DNA of 41,303 nt from Thiomargarita sp. (GTDB taxonomy: Bacteria > Pseudomonadota > Gammaproteobacteria > Beggiatoales > Beggiatoaceae): NCBI GenBank assembly GCA_022729575.1, contig DZAL01000034.1, positions 1-41,303 of the forward strand, given 5' to 3'. The position numbers and the translations under genes are program-made. The first letter of the stretch is position 1; every line of letters begins with the position of its first letter. Positions 15,914 to 24,366 of the stretch are shown piece after piece. The notes below the pieces were generated by a model. That model was not told the origin of the DNA, searched no databases, and saw only the letters and a list, made by a program, of their open reading frames with translations.

Positions 15914-18900
15914 TTATTTCACTGCATTCCAGCTTCCGGTTTCGCTACAATCACCAGTCACCATAGCGTGGAATGTCATCTTCTTCCCTTTGATGAGTTC
16001 CGCTAAGGCGGCCATATCCACGTCTTCATACGGAGACGCATCGGTGATGAGAACGAGGGTGCCATTGTCGGCCAGATGTTTAATCGCTATTTCTAACGCT
16101 TCGGCACTGGCTTCAGGGCACTCATCACCGCCTTCTACAATCAAACCACGTATCACTTTTAACATGACTTCAGGGTTTTGGCTAAAGGCTTTGACCGTGA
16201 CCACGTCTTTGAACTCGACTAAGGCCATGGTCGGCGCAGTCTTGGGATCTATCTGTGCAATAAATCCTTCCATCGCTTTGATGACTCCGTTTAGCTCTGG
16301 TTGCATACTTTCCGTGGTGTCGATGGCGAAAATAAAGCCCGCTTTCACTTCAGGTGGTACGACAATAGTGGTACGTTCTCGTGCTAAATGGGACGGGTAT
16401 TCCTTAGCCGTCACAGTAGCTTCTAGGGTCAGCAGTAATAAGCCAACATCTTTGAGCTCAGTGTTTAACGTCACGGTGACATGACTGACATCAGTGGCTT
16501 GTGCAATACTTAGGTCAATCAAGTCGCAACGCACAGTGGGAAGATTGCTGGTATCGCAAGTTCCATACTTGGTGGTGGCAGTTTTTAAGGCGACACCATC
16601 AGGTAAGCGAGTCACCAAGGTCACACCGGTGGCTGGGGTCGGAGCATAAGCACTTAAGTCGACTTCTAACAAATAAGTCAAGTTGCCTTGCATGACCACT
16701 GGGTCGGGCGTGTCTTTGATGGTTACCGACAGATGCGGGGCTACGCATTTCCAACGAGTCACCGTGGCCGGTGGATATTCATTGGAAGAGACAGTCACTT
16801 TATTGATTAAAGGATGGTCTTGGTTATTGTTGAGAGTCAATTTTACTGTGGCTTCACCATTGGGCATGAGGTCAGGCAGTTGGCAAGTGCCGGTATTGAC
16901 ATCGCAATTGAGACCTTCCAACGTGGCGACGCTGGTACCTTCGGGTAAAATATTGCTCAAGAGCAGGCCGGTGGCCGTTTGAGTACCCAGATTGGTAGTG
17001 ATAAGGTCATAAGTCATTTGGCCATCTTGTTTAATACATTGGCCAATATTGTCTTTAGGCACTATCTTAACCGCTAGTTGGGAAGCGGCTGTGAAGGTGA
17101 TGGTGGCAATTTCACCATTGCTGTTTTGACCGCCGATGTAGAAAGTTTGTGGCGTAAAACCATAGCCGGTGGCCGTGGCGGTGAGGGTGTATTCACCTTC
17201 GACCAAACCGCTGATACGGTAGTAACCCGTGGCATCCGTGAAGACCCCTTGACCATCCAGAGAGACATAGACACCGCTAACCGCTTGACCGTCTTGACTA
17301 CGGACATAACCTTCGACGATGTGGTTACCTTTGAGTTTAACTTCAAAGCCACTAAGCATGACCGCGGTTTCGTCGCCAGTACTGATAAACACATCACGGA
17401 ACCCTAGCGCAGCGTTTTCATCAACTAATAAGGTCGCCAGTGCATGAGTTTCGTCCAGCACTTGGAGCGATAAGGGAGTCAGACCACGGCCACTAAATTT
17501 CAGGGTCGAGGTGCCGTCGACAAAGTGAGTATTGCCGCCGGTGAGATTGACTTGTACCATACCGCCTTGAGTGCCACGATGGGGCGTGACTTCTTTAATC
17601 TTGGCAAAAATACTTTCTTGCATGACTAGGAAGAGGTCTTTGGGCGTTTTCGCTACTTCATTTCCCGTGGTGACGATTACCGGGTGCATTCCCAATTTCG
17701 CGTCTTTGGTGATTTCCACCTTGGCGCGTAAAGCGGTTTTGCCATCCACCAGCAGTTCTTTGACGATAATTCCGTCATCGCCAAAGCTGAGTTTGGACAA
17801 GCCGCTCACAAAGTGAGTGCCGGCGCCGGACAGTTCAATTTCGGTAGTATAGTTTTGCATCACCGAGGTGGGCGTGACGCTGATAATGTCAGGAGTCAAG
17901 GAGGGTCCCGTGACGGCTAACATGCCTTTGGCGGAGGCGGTTTCAGTGAAGTTACCTAACTTGGTTTCCACTTTGACATCATAAGCGCCTAATTCCACAG
18001 TGTCCGATAAGGTGACATTGGCAGTCAGTTGGGTGGCGGAGACCACTTTAACTGAGTTGACTGGTAGCGATTTTTCTCCTTTTTGGAAAGTGACGGTACT
18101 GCTATCACTGAAGTTGGTATTGGCCGCAGTTAAGCTGATATTCAAGGTGCTTTCTTGCGGTGCTTGGTTAGGGTCGACACCCAAAATAGTTGGGAAGAGG
18201 GCACCAAATAAGACTTGACGCGCAGTGTCTTCGTATTTTTTCTGACCTTCGACGGTGCCGTCGTTGACTTCAAAGACTTTGGCAAAGTAACCATGGGTTT
18301 CTACCGCAATCTTGGAATAGGCATCGATGGTACTGAGGCTCATGCCATCAACCACACACGCATCGCCAGAGATCAGCACATCGACTTTGATTCCCCGTTG
18401 TACCAATTTCTTGATTAGGGCATCAATATCCACGCCGTTAGGAGGAGAAGCATCGGTGACTAACATGATGCGTCCACCGTCTTTGAGGCGATTGGCCGTG
18501 GTGTTGTTGACCACCCAGTCGATAGCGCCAGAAGAATTTTCTGGGCAATTGGCCCCGGCCGAAGCCTGGAGGCTGTTAACGTGTGCTTGTAAGGTCGCCA
18601 TCTGGTCAGTAGTGACGCGATGGGTATAGTTATCTTTGAAGCTCACCAGTTGAATCGAAGGCTTGGTGGGTTGCGTGGCAACGGCGGTGACAAAATCCGT
18701 GGTTGCTTTGCGTAAGCCGCCAATTTCTTCGGACATACTTCCGGTGTCATCAAAGACGATGCTGAGGTCAGGAATGCCAGCGCAAAAGGCGGGCTTGGGG
18801 GTGCAATCGCAAGTAGGATTTTTCTCGCACTCGGTCAACGCGGGCAAGACGGTATAATTCAAGGCGACCGTTTGCGGCGTTTCTTGAGTGTCCTGACTGG

Positions 18901-21172
18901 TTAATTGCACGGCTAAACTACCACTTAAAGGTGCCTGTTTCGGCGTTAATTTAAGCGTAATGTTAGCTTGAGTACCGCTAGGAAGGTCTTGCAGACGGCA
19001 TTGAATACTGCCCGTAGTCGTCTTGCTGCAAGTGCCTTTGTCAACCGTGTAGCTAGAGGCCAACGTGGTTGGGACGTTGGGAATAGTGACGGTGACATTT
19101 TTGGCTACGGTTTTGTCTTTGGCATCATTGCTGACCAGTAAGTTGTAGGTCAAGATATTGCTGTCATCCAGTCTCATTTGGCTCACTGAACTACCCAAGG
19201 TCACGTTAAGCTCTGGTAAGACCGGTGGCAGAATAAGTTCCACTGGAGGAGCAATAATGGATTGACAATTGCTACTTCTTACACCTCTTTTAGGGGCTGC
19301 TGTTCCAGAAACAGTTGAACCGTTTGTTGTTGGATCGTTTGAGAGGCAAATTCCCTCTGCTTTAAAACCAAGAAGAGGATCAATAATGACACCGCTACCA
19401 CCACCGCCACCACAACCAGTTTTGCAAGTTTCAGCATGGATGACAACCTTGACTTGAGTGGATTTAGGCATAACCAGGTTAATCTTTTCTGCATCTTCTT
19501 TAGAAAAGAGCGAATTATTATCTGGATTGGGTCCCAAAATGCCTAATTGCTCGCATTTTAGGATGCCACCCACTTCAGTATTCACATACGCATTTGCCGC
19601 TGTGGGTACACCGGATGGAGAAGGCGCAGGAGGTGGAACAACATACGGAAATGGAGGTCCAATTCGAGGATAGGGAAGAGTGCCACCGGCATCATTCATT
19701 AAATTACAATTCAGAGGTGTACGTATCCCCAGAATGTAACTTAGTGGGTGAGTGCTATGGGCAACAGGAAGTCCCGCGGCTTGCCCAGCCACAAAAGACA
19801 AGTAGCTAGGTAATGCAGGAAACGATTCCATTCTCAGATTTCTTACAAACGGGCAATCTCCTGTGTTTGTAATAGTCACCATATATACACGGTCACCTCC
19901 TGACGTTAGTCGAGCAGAGTCGACACCTAAACTCCCCGCTCGTTTTTGACGAGTGCCACTATCGGCTTCTGGTGTTATGGTAGCACTGATAGTAGGTACA
20001 TAAGCACTGTCTGGGTTGGCGGTGGGTGCTTGCTTAGGGTTAGCGATCTCAATCTCAGAAAGGGTAACGGTGCCTTGTTTGGGAATAAAACTCATCGCGG
20101 GTAATTTGATGGTTTCACCCATATAAGCCACGGGCACTTCCTGAACAACTTTAATTTCGTAGTTGTAAGTGCCTGGATTCGACAGACCCACATTATAGCA
20201 ACCATCGGCGCCGGTGCGTACCACCTTCTCGCCTACGGTGACTTGGACATTAGCCAAGCGATCGCCATTATAAGTCACACAATTGGCCACACGGAAACCA
20301 TCGACCGCCTTTATTATATAGATGTCACCGGCGAGAGCAGTACGCGCACTGTTATTCACAGAATAACCAGTACGGACGGCATCCTTATACCCAGCTAATT
20401 TCCCCGTGAGAGTAATGCCGGAGGTTTCTTGAGTGATGCCCGCAATTTCAAACGTACCATCGGCTTTTGAGACCGTAGAATGGCCCGTATTGAGACTGAG
20501 TTGCACACTCGCGACAGCGTTTTTATCAATGTCAAGAATACGCCCCTTGACCTTGTAGCCACCTTCGACCAGGACAAACCAAGCGATAGTCGCAATGGGA
20601 GAATCATCATTGAACCCAAAAGTACGACTGACCGTGGTATAACCCGGCTTGCTGACCGTGACCGTACCGCTGGTATCGGAGAGGTTCAGCACGTAGTAGT
20701 TATTGCTTTGCAACGTAGCCGCACGAGAGCCGACAACGACATTAGCACCGCTAAGAATTTGGCCTTTGTCATCTTGGACGCCCACTTGGACACGATAGCC
20801 ATTATTGCTGGCTATCAGGTATCGTTGGCCGATATTATACGTCTTCTGATTATCACCGACGTAAATATTAGACACGGTTTTGCTCTTATAACCGGCCGCT
20901 GAAGCCGTCACGCTGTAAGTGCTTTCCGCTAACCCATTGAGGGTGTAGTTACCAGACGCATCGGTAGAAGTGTTAATTCCACCTGCGCTGATGCTAACTC
21001 CTGGGATACCTTGACCATCGAGGTTAATAAAACGACCTTGAATGGTATAGGCCCAGACGTTAGTTATCGAGAGGACTAAAAATAGTCCGACTAATTTAGC
21101 GAGGGTATTGAAACCGCCGCCTTTGTAAGTGCCGCTGTTTGATACGGCACGGGTTTTGCCTTGAGATAACAT
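15914..21172 (-). CDS. Secreted protein with two VWA domains, TIG-like and carboxypeptidase-regulatory-like domains
   Basis: 1752 aa from ATG at 21172, which has AAGGAA 8 nt upstream; the longer reading from TTG at 21259 lacks such support. A signal peptide (LVGLFLVLSITNVWA) is followed by four or five carboxypeptidase-regulatory-like beta domains (about 45-350). Then come DUF11-like domains and VWA 1 (about 802-990, MIDAS motif DDTGSMS). Three IPT/TIG-like domains (about 995-1280), another regulatory-like domain, two DUF11-like domains and VWA 2 (about 1609-1752, motif DTTES) complete it. VWA 2 stops after GDCSETGSWNAVK, just past its fifth strand and 9 nt from a palindrome array, so its C-terminus may be cut. 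It is probably an extracellular metal-dependent adhesion protein. No anchor was seen. Confidence 0.87.
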   Translation of the reverse strand: MLSQGKTRAVSNSGTYKGGGFNTLAKLVGLFLVLSITNVWAYTIQGRFINLDGQGIPGVSISAGGINTSTDASGNYTLNGLAESTYSVTASAAGYKSKTVSNIYVGDNQKTYNIGQRYLIASNNGYRVQVGVQDDKGQILSGANVVVGSRAATLQSNNYYVLNLSDTSGTVTVSKPGYTTVSRTFGFNDDSPIATIAWFVLVEGGYKVKGRILDIDKNAVASVQLSLNTGHSTVSKADGTFEIAGITQETSGITLTGKLAGYKDAVRTGYSVNNSARTALAGDIYIIKAVDGFRVANCVTYNGDRLANVQVTVGEKVVRTGADGCYNVGLSNPGTYNYEIKVVQEVPVAYMGETIKLPAMSFIPKQGTVTLSEIEIANPKQAPTANPDSAYVPTISATITPEADSGTRQKRAGSLGVDSARLTSGGDRVYMVTITNTGDCPFVRNLRMESFPALPSYLSFVAGQAAGLPVAHSTHPLSYILGIRTPLNCNLMNDAGGTLPYPRIGPPFPYVVPPPAPSPSGVPTAANAYVNTEVGGILKCEQLGILGPNPDNNSLFSKEDAEKINLVMPKSTQVKVVIHAETCKTGCGGGGGSGVIIDPLLGFKAEGICLSNDPTTNGSTVSGTAAPKRGVRSSNCQSIIAPPVELILPPVLPELNVTLGSSVSQMRLDDSNILTYNLLVSNDAKDKTVAKNVTVTIPNVPTTLASSYTVDKGTCSKTTTGSIQCRLQDLPSGTQANITLKLTPKQAPLSGSLAVQLTSQDTQETPQTVALNYTVLPALTECEKNPTCDCTPKPAFCAGIPDLSIVFDDTGSMSEEIGGLRKATTDFVTAVATQPTKPSIQLVSFKDNYTHRVTTDQMATLQAHVNSLQASAGANCPENSSGAIDWVVNNTTANRLKDGGRIMLVTDASPPNGVDIDALIKKLVQRGIKVDVLISGDACVVDGMSLSTIDAYSKIAVETHGYFAKVFEVNDGTVEGQKKYEDTARQVLFGALFPTILGVDPNQAPQESTLNISLTAANTNFSDSSTVTFQKGEKSLPVNSVKVVSATQLTANVTLSDTVELGAYDVKVETKLGNFTETASAKGMLAVTGPSLTPDIISVTPTSVMQNYTTEIELSGAGTHFVSGLSKLSFGDDGIIVKELLVDGKTALRAKVEITKDAKLGMHPVIVTTGNEVAKTPKDLFLVMQESIFAKIKEVTPHRGTQGGMVQVNLTGGNTHFVDGTSTLKFSGRGLTPLSLQVLDETHALATLLVDENAALGFRDVFISTGDETAVMLSGFEVKLKGNHIVEGYVRSQDGQAVSGVYVSLDGQGVFTDATGYYRISGLVEGEYTLTATATGYGFTPQTFYIGGQNSNGEIATITFTAASQLAVKIVPKDNIGQCIKQDGQMTYDLITTNLGTQTATGLLLSNILPEGTSVATLEGLNCDVNTGTCQLPDLMPNGEATVKLTLNNNQDHPLINKVTVSSNEYPPATVTRWKCVAPHLSVTIKDTPDPVVMQGNLTYLLEVDLSAYAPTPATGVTLVTRLPDGVALKTATTKYGTCDTSNLPTVRCDLIDLSIAQATDVSHVTVTLNTELKDVGLLLLTLEATVTAKEYPSHLARERTTIVVPPEVKAGFIFAIDTTESMQPELNGVIKAMEGFIAQIDPKTAPTMALVEFKDVVTVKAFSQNPEVMLKVIRGLIVEGGDECPEASAEALEIAIKHLADNGTLVLITDASPYEDVDMAALAELIKGKKMTFHAMVTGDCSETGSWNAVK

Positions 21173-21279
21173 TGTTATATTTCCTTCGTTTAAGTGACTA
21201 GATATAACAGGAGTTGGCTGACCTGCGAAGTCTGCCAATTCCTTTACCTTTTTGCCCAAGATGGGCTAATCTACTGCTT

Positions 21280-21402
21280 TAGGTGGTCAGCCTCAGTTTT
21301 CAAATTTGACCTGTCTATTTTCCTCCGTTGGTACTAAGTTTGGATGATGAATACTGATGGTAGGTGGTCAGCCTCATTTATTTGACCTGTCTATTTTCCT
21401 CC
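21280..21402. repeat. Direct repeat upstream of the VWA protein gene
   Basis: The pair of strings TAGGTGGTCAGCCTCA and TTTGACCTGTCTATTTTCCT occurs at 21280-21326 and again at 21361-21402, about 80 bp apart. The block lies about 110-230 nt upstream of the ATG and may be regulatory or a simple duplication. Confidence 0.75.
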
Positions 21403-21427
21403 ATGTTACATTACATTAAATAATTCT

Positions 21428-21790
21428 GAAATCCCAGATAATTAATCTAGTTAATCGTTCAATTTTTTCTGGCCGTCTTACTATAGGTTAACGTGATAAA
21501 TTCGATTTTTCCCTAAAGAATTTTAAAATAATTATTTTCTTGTTATTAATCAATGGATTATAACCTATAATTTCAATATAAAAATTATCAGTTCAACGGA
21601 ATAAATTCCGGACTCCAACGGCTGGAAATCCCAGATAATTAATCTAGTTAATCGTTCAATTTTTTCTGGCCGTCTTACTATAGGTTAACGTGATAAATTC
21701 GATTTTTCCCTAAAGATTTTAAAAATAAAGTTTTTTCGCTGGTTAATCAATAGGTTATAAGCGTTATTAACCTTATGAATATATTAGTAT
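21428..21790. repeat. Upstream repeat block, copies 2 and 3
   Basis: 21428-21519 and 21625-21716 are near-perfect 92-bp direct repeats (197-bp period). They contain AATCTAGTTAATCGTTCAAT and GGTTAACGTGATAAATTCGA. The first copy continues to 21622 with high similarity to 11957-12115 upstream of the FG-GAP gene. No ORF is present. The stretch 21173-21813 otherwise holds only AT-rich sequence. Confidence 0.88.
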
Positions 21791-21813
21791 TTGTAGTATG
21801 AGATTGGAATTTT

Positions 21814-22110
21814 AGATTTGACAACTTTTCGAAAGTTGTCAAATCTGGATTGGAGTTTTAGATTTGACAACTTTTCGAAAGTTGTCAAATCTGGATTGGA
21901 ATTTTAGATTTGACAACTTTTCGAAAGTTGTCAAATCTGGATTGGAGTTTTAGATTTGACAACTTTTCGAAAGTTGTCAAATCTGGATTGGAGTTTTAGA
22001 TTTGACAACTTTTCGAAAGTTGTCAAATCTGGGGTCGTGGTTTTAGATTTGACAACTTTTCGAAAGTTGTCAAATCTGGATTGGAGTTTCGATTTGACAA
22101 CTTTCGAAAG
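21814..22110. repeat. Palindrome array, 6 full copies and a degenerate seventh
   Basis: Full copies start at 21814, 21860, 21906, 21952, 21998 and 22045. All six have the centre TTTTCGAAA, so the array is homogenised. The seventh (22090-22110) keeps only the left arm and centre (GATTTGACAACTTTCGAAAG) and joins the ribosome-binding site of the cyclo-ligase gene. Confidence 0.96.
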
Positions 22111-22120
22111 GACTACCGAA

Positions 22121-22702
22121 ATGTTTAAGCAACAACTGCGACCTAGATTTTTAACTAAACGTACACAACTGACGGCTGAGGAATTAGAGCAGTGTAGTCG
22201 TGCTATCCGTGATAATTTTTTTCAATATTTCTCGTTGCGGGAAATTCATAGTTTACACCTTTACTTACCGATTCTGAAACGTAATGAAATTAACACTTGG
22301 CTGATTATTCATCATCTTTGGCAACATTACCCGGACTTGACTGTGGTCACTTCCAAAATTGAATTATCGCAGAATACTATGCGTTGCTATCGCTTGACCC
22401 CAGAGACCATTTTATTAGAAAATCGTTGGCAAGTGCCGGAACCGGTCAATAGTAGTGAGTTTCCTGAAGCGCAGTTGGATATGGTATTATTGCCATTGTT
22501 ATGTTTTGACCGACAGGGGCATCGGGTCGGTTATGGTAAAGGTTATTATGATAAATTTTTAGTCAAGTGTAAACCAGAGATTATCAAAGTCGGTTTATCG
22601 TTATTTGTGCCGGTAGAAACGATTGCTGATGTCTATCAAGGAGATGTGAAGTTAAATTTTTGTGTAACACCGCAAGAAATATTTTCTTTTGGGGTAGATT
22701 AA
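22121..22702 (+). CDS. 5-formyltetrahydrofolate cyclo-ligase
   Basis: 193 aa from ATG at 22121, with AAGGA 8 nt upstream. Longer in-frame readings only translate the palindrome array. It converts 5-formyl-THF to 5,10-methenyl-THF with ATP, recycling folate in the cytoplasm. Evidence includes the N-terminal basic segment (LRPRFLTKRTQL), the LYLPI strand, and the family signature GYGKGYYDKFL following LLCFDRQGHRVG. Length is typical of the family (about 190-200 aa). The ribosome-binding sequence is made partly by a truncated palindrome. The gene converges on scpB with a 4-nt overlap of coding ends (22699-22702). Confidence 0.93.
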   Translation: MFKQQLRPRFLTKRTQLTAEELEQCSRAIRDNFFQYFSLREIHSLHLYLPILKRNEINTWLIIHHLWQHYPDLTVVTSKIELSQNTMRCYRLTPETILLENRWQVPEPVNSSEFPEAQLDMVLLPLLCFDRQGHRVGYGKGYYDKFLVKCKPEIIKVGLSLFVPVETIADVYQGDVKLNFCVTPQEIFSFGVD

Positions 22703-23355
22703 GTCATTTGGAGTCCGGAATTTATTCCGTTTTCTGGAGAAGTCTCGCCTGGACTGGTTGTTTCCTCGTGGTGATTAAGGAGAGGTGTGGTTGGGGAAGG
22801 AGGAGGTTCCAGATTAAAATTCTGGTTTAGTTCCAGTAAAGTCGGTAACTCCTCCAAACTTTTTAAACCGAAATAATCCAAAAAGGTGCGAGTGGTGCCA
22901 TATAACGCCGGATGACCCGGTGTTTCACGATGAGCTAATATTCTGATCCAATTGTAATCTTGTAATTTTTTCAAAATCTCGGTACTCACGCTAATTCCCC
23001 GAATCGATTCAACCTCCTGACGAGTAATCGGTTGACGGTAGGCAATAATGGCTAAAGTTTCTAACAAGGCACGAGAATAGCGTGGTGGCCGCTCCGTAAA
23101 TAGCAGTTTCAACCACGGGGCTAAACTGGTTTTAGTTTGAAAACGAAAACCGCTGGCCGTTTCTATCAATTCTATCCCACGCTCAGGATGAAGACCTGCT
23201 TGTTGCAATTCCAGCAAAGCAGCTCGCACCATGGCGCGAGAAGGAGGCTCGGTGGTTTCTATCCAGAGTTTTTGAAAATCATCCAAGTTTAAAGGATGGT
23301 CAGTGGCCAATAAAGCGGCTTCAATAATAGCTTTTAAAGGAAATTCTGGAGTCAT
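22699..23355 (-). CDS. scpB: Segregation and condensation protein B
   Basis: 218 aa, ATG at 23355 overlapping the scpA stop as ATGA, so the two are translationally coupled. ScpB forms a dimer of winged-helix domains that binds ScpA and, with SMC, condenses and separates chromosomes. Recognised by the N-terminal LKAIIEAALLATDHPLNLDD, the central SRALLETLAIIAYRQPITRQ segment followed by EVESIRG, and GHPALYGTTRTFLDYFGLKS. The low-complexity C-terminal tail after about residue 180 includes ENGINSGLQ, which is the translation of a 24-nt dispersed repeat (22708-22731) identical to 21595-21618. The smc gene is not in the window. Confidence 0.95.
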   Translation of the reverse strand: MTPEFPLKAIIEAALLATDHPLNLDDFQKLWIETTEPPSRAMVRAALLELQQAGLHPERGIELIETASGFRFQTKTSLAPWLKLLFTERPPRYSRALLETLAIIAYRQPITRQEVESIRGISVSTEILKKLQDYNWIRILAHRETPGHPALYGTTRTFLDYFGLKSLEELPTLLELNQNFNLEPPPSPTTPLLNHHEETTSPGETSPENGINSGLQMT

Positions 23356-24158
23356 AAGATTTCTACCCGGATGAGTTGAATCAGGTCAAACGGTTGCGCT
23401 TGCTCCACTCGAATCAGCGACTCTTTGACTAATTCCAAAATGGCTAAAAAGGTTACCACGACCCCCGCTCGCCCTTCTTCTACGGTAAATAAACAGTTAA
23501 AATTGATGGTAGGAGCAGTTTGCAAACTGACTAAAATTAATCCCATCCGTTCTCGTACTGACAATGGTTCCAATACCACTCGATGCGCGGTAAAAAATTT
23601 GACTCGGGCCATGATGTCACGCAGGGTCTGTAGTAAAACTGGCCAAGGAATATTAGGTACCTGTATGTCTTTAGGTAACTGGGGGACGGCAGCCATGGTT
23701 AAAAATCTATCGCGTCCGCAGCGCGGTAAAGCGTCTAAGTCTTGAGCGGCTTGTTTGTAACGGGCATAATCTTGCAATTGTTTGACTAATTTGAGACGCG
23801 GATCGCCGCCAGCCTCTTCGCTGTCAGCATTGACGATGCTTGCTGGAGTAGGCAATAGTAATCGTGATTTGATTTCTATTAACATGGCGGCCATCAGTAA
23901 ATATTCAACGGCCAAGTCCAAATGCAAAGTTTTCATTAATTCCACATAGTGTAAATATTGCCGAGTAATTTCGAGCATAGGAATATTAAGAATATCAAAA
24001 TGATGTCGTTGAATGAGATACAAGAGGAGGTCTAAGGGACCTTCAAAATTGTCTAAACTGATTTGCAACGCTTCGGGTGGAATATATAAATCGGTGGGTA
24101 AACTTTCAAGGCGGGTGCCTTGTACCATCGCTGTTTTTTCGGTATGTGCAGTAGTCAT
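23352..24158 (-). CDS. scpA: Segregation and condensation protein A
   Basis: 268 aa, ATG at 24158 with no strong Shine-Dalgarno; a second ATG 11 codons in is possible. ScpA is the kleisin subunit that bridges SMC heads and binds ScpB. Typical features are FEGPLDLLLYLIQRHHFDIL near residue 40, YLLMAAMLIEIKSRLLLP, and a C-terminal winged-helix-like region (FLAILELVKESLIRVEQ). The first gene of a two-gene operon with scpB. The arrangement is standard for bacteria. Confidence 0.95.
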   Translation of the reverse strand: MTTAHTEKTAMVQGTRLESLPTDLYIPPEALQISLDNFEGPLDLLLYLIQRHHFDILNIPMLEITRQYLHYVELMKTLHLDLAVEYLLMAAMLIEIKSRLLLPTPASIVNADSEEAGGDPRLKLVKQLQDYARYKQAAQDLDALPRCGRDRFLTMAAVPQLPKDIQVPNIPWPVLLQTLRDIMARVKFFTAHRVVLEPLSVRERMGLILVSLQTAPTINFNCLFTVEEGRAGVVVTFLAILELVKESLIRVEQAQPFDLIQLIRVEIL

Positions 24159-24192
24159 ATCGGGCCTAGTTTAGATTTAGGTTTAGATTTTA

Positions 24193-24354
24193 AAATTCAC
24201 CACCCCCAACCCCTCCTTAGCAAGGAGGGGAGTTTTTCGGCTAAAAAATTCACCACCCCCAACCCCTCCTTAGCAAGGAGGGGAGAAAGCGTCAACTAAG
24301 TTAGCAGAGAACACTCCCCTCCTTACTAAGGAGGGGCAGGGGGTGGTTGAGGTG
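24193..24354. repeat. Three C/G-rich hairpin repeats
   Basis: Two direct copies of a unit starting AATTCACCACCCCCAACCCC, each with the stem CCCCTCCTT-AGC-AAGGAGGGG (first at 24210-24230), are followed by an inverted third copy ending near 24354. They lie between the metallophosphoesterase stop and scpA, and could terminate transcription. The first hairpin is followed by a short T-run on the plus strand. Such repeats are common in this kind of genome. Confidence 0.85.
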
Positions 24355-24366
24355 AGTTTAAAAATT

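Noticed and set aside
17078..17407. Plus-strand ORFs of 100-200 aa inside the large minus-strand genes
   Set aside because: They overlap well-supported domains in the opposite frame, lack ribosome-binding sites and show no recognisable features.
21173..21259. TTG start at 21259 for the VWA protein
   Set aside because: It adds 29 residues before the signal peptide without ribosome-binding support; ATG at 21172 has AAGGAA at the right distance.
21956..22120. N-terminal extension of the cyclo-ligase
   Set aside because: The extension translates palindromes; ATG at 22121 has a good ribosome-binding site and gives the normal family length.
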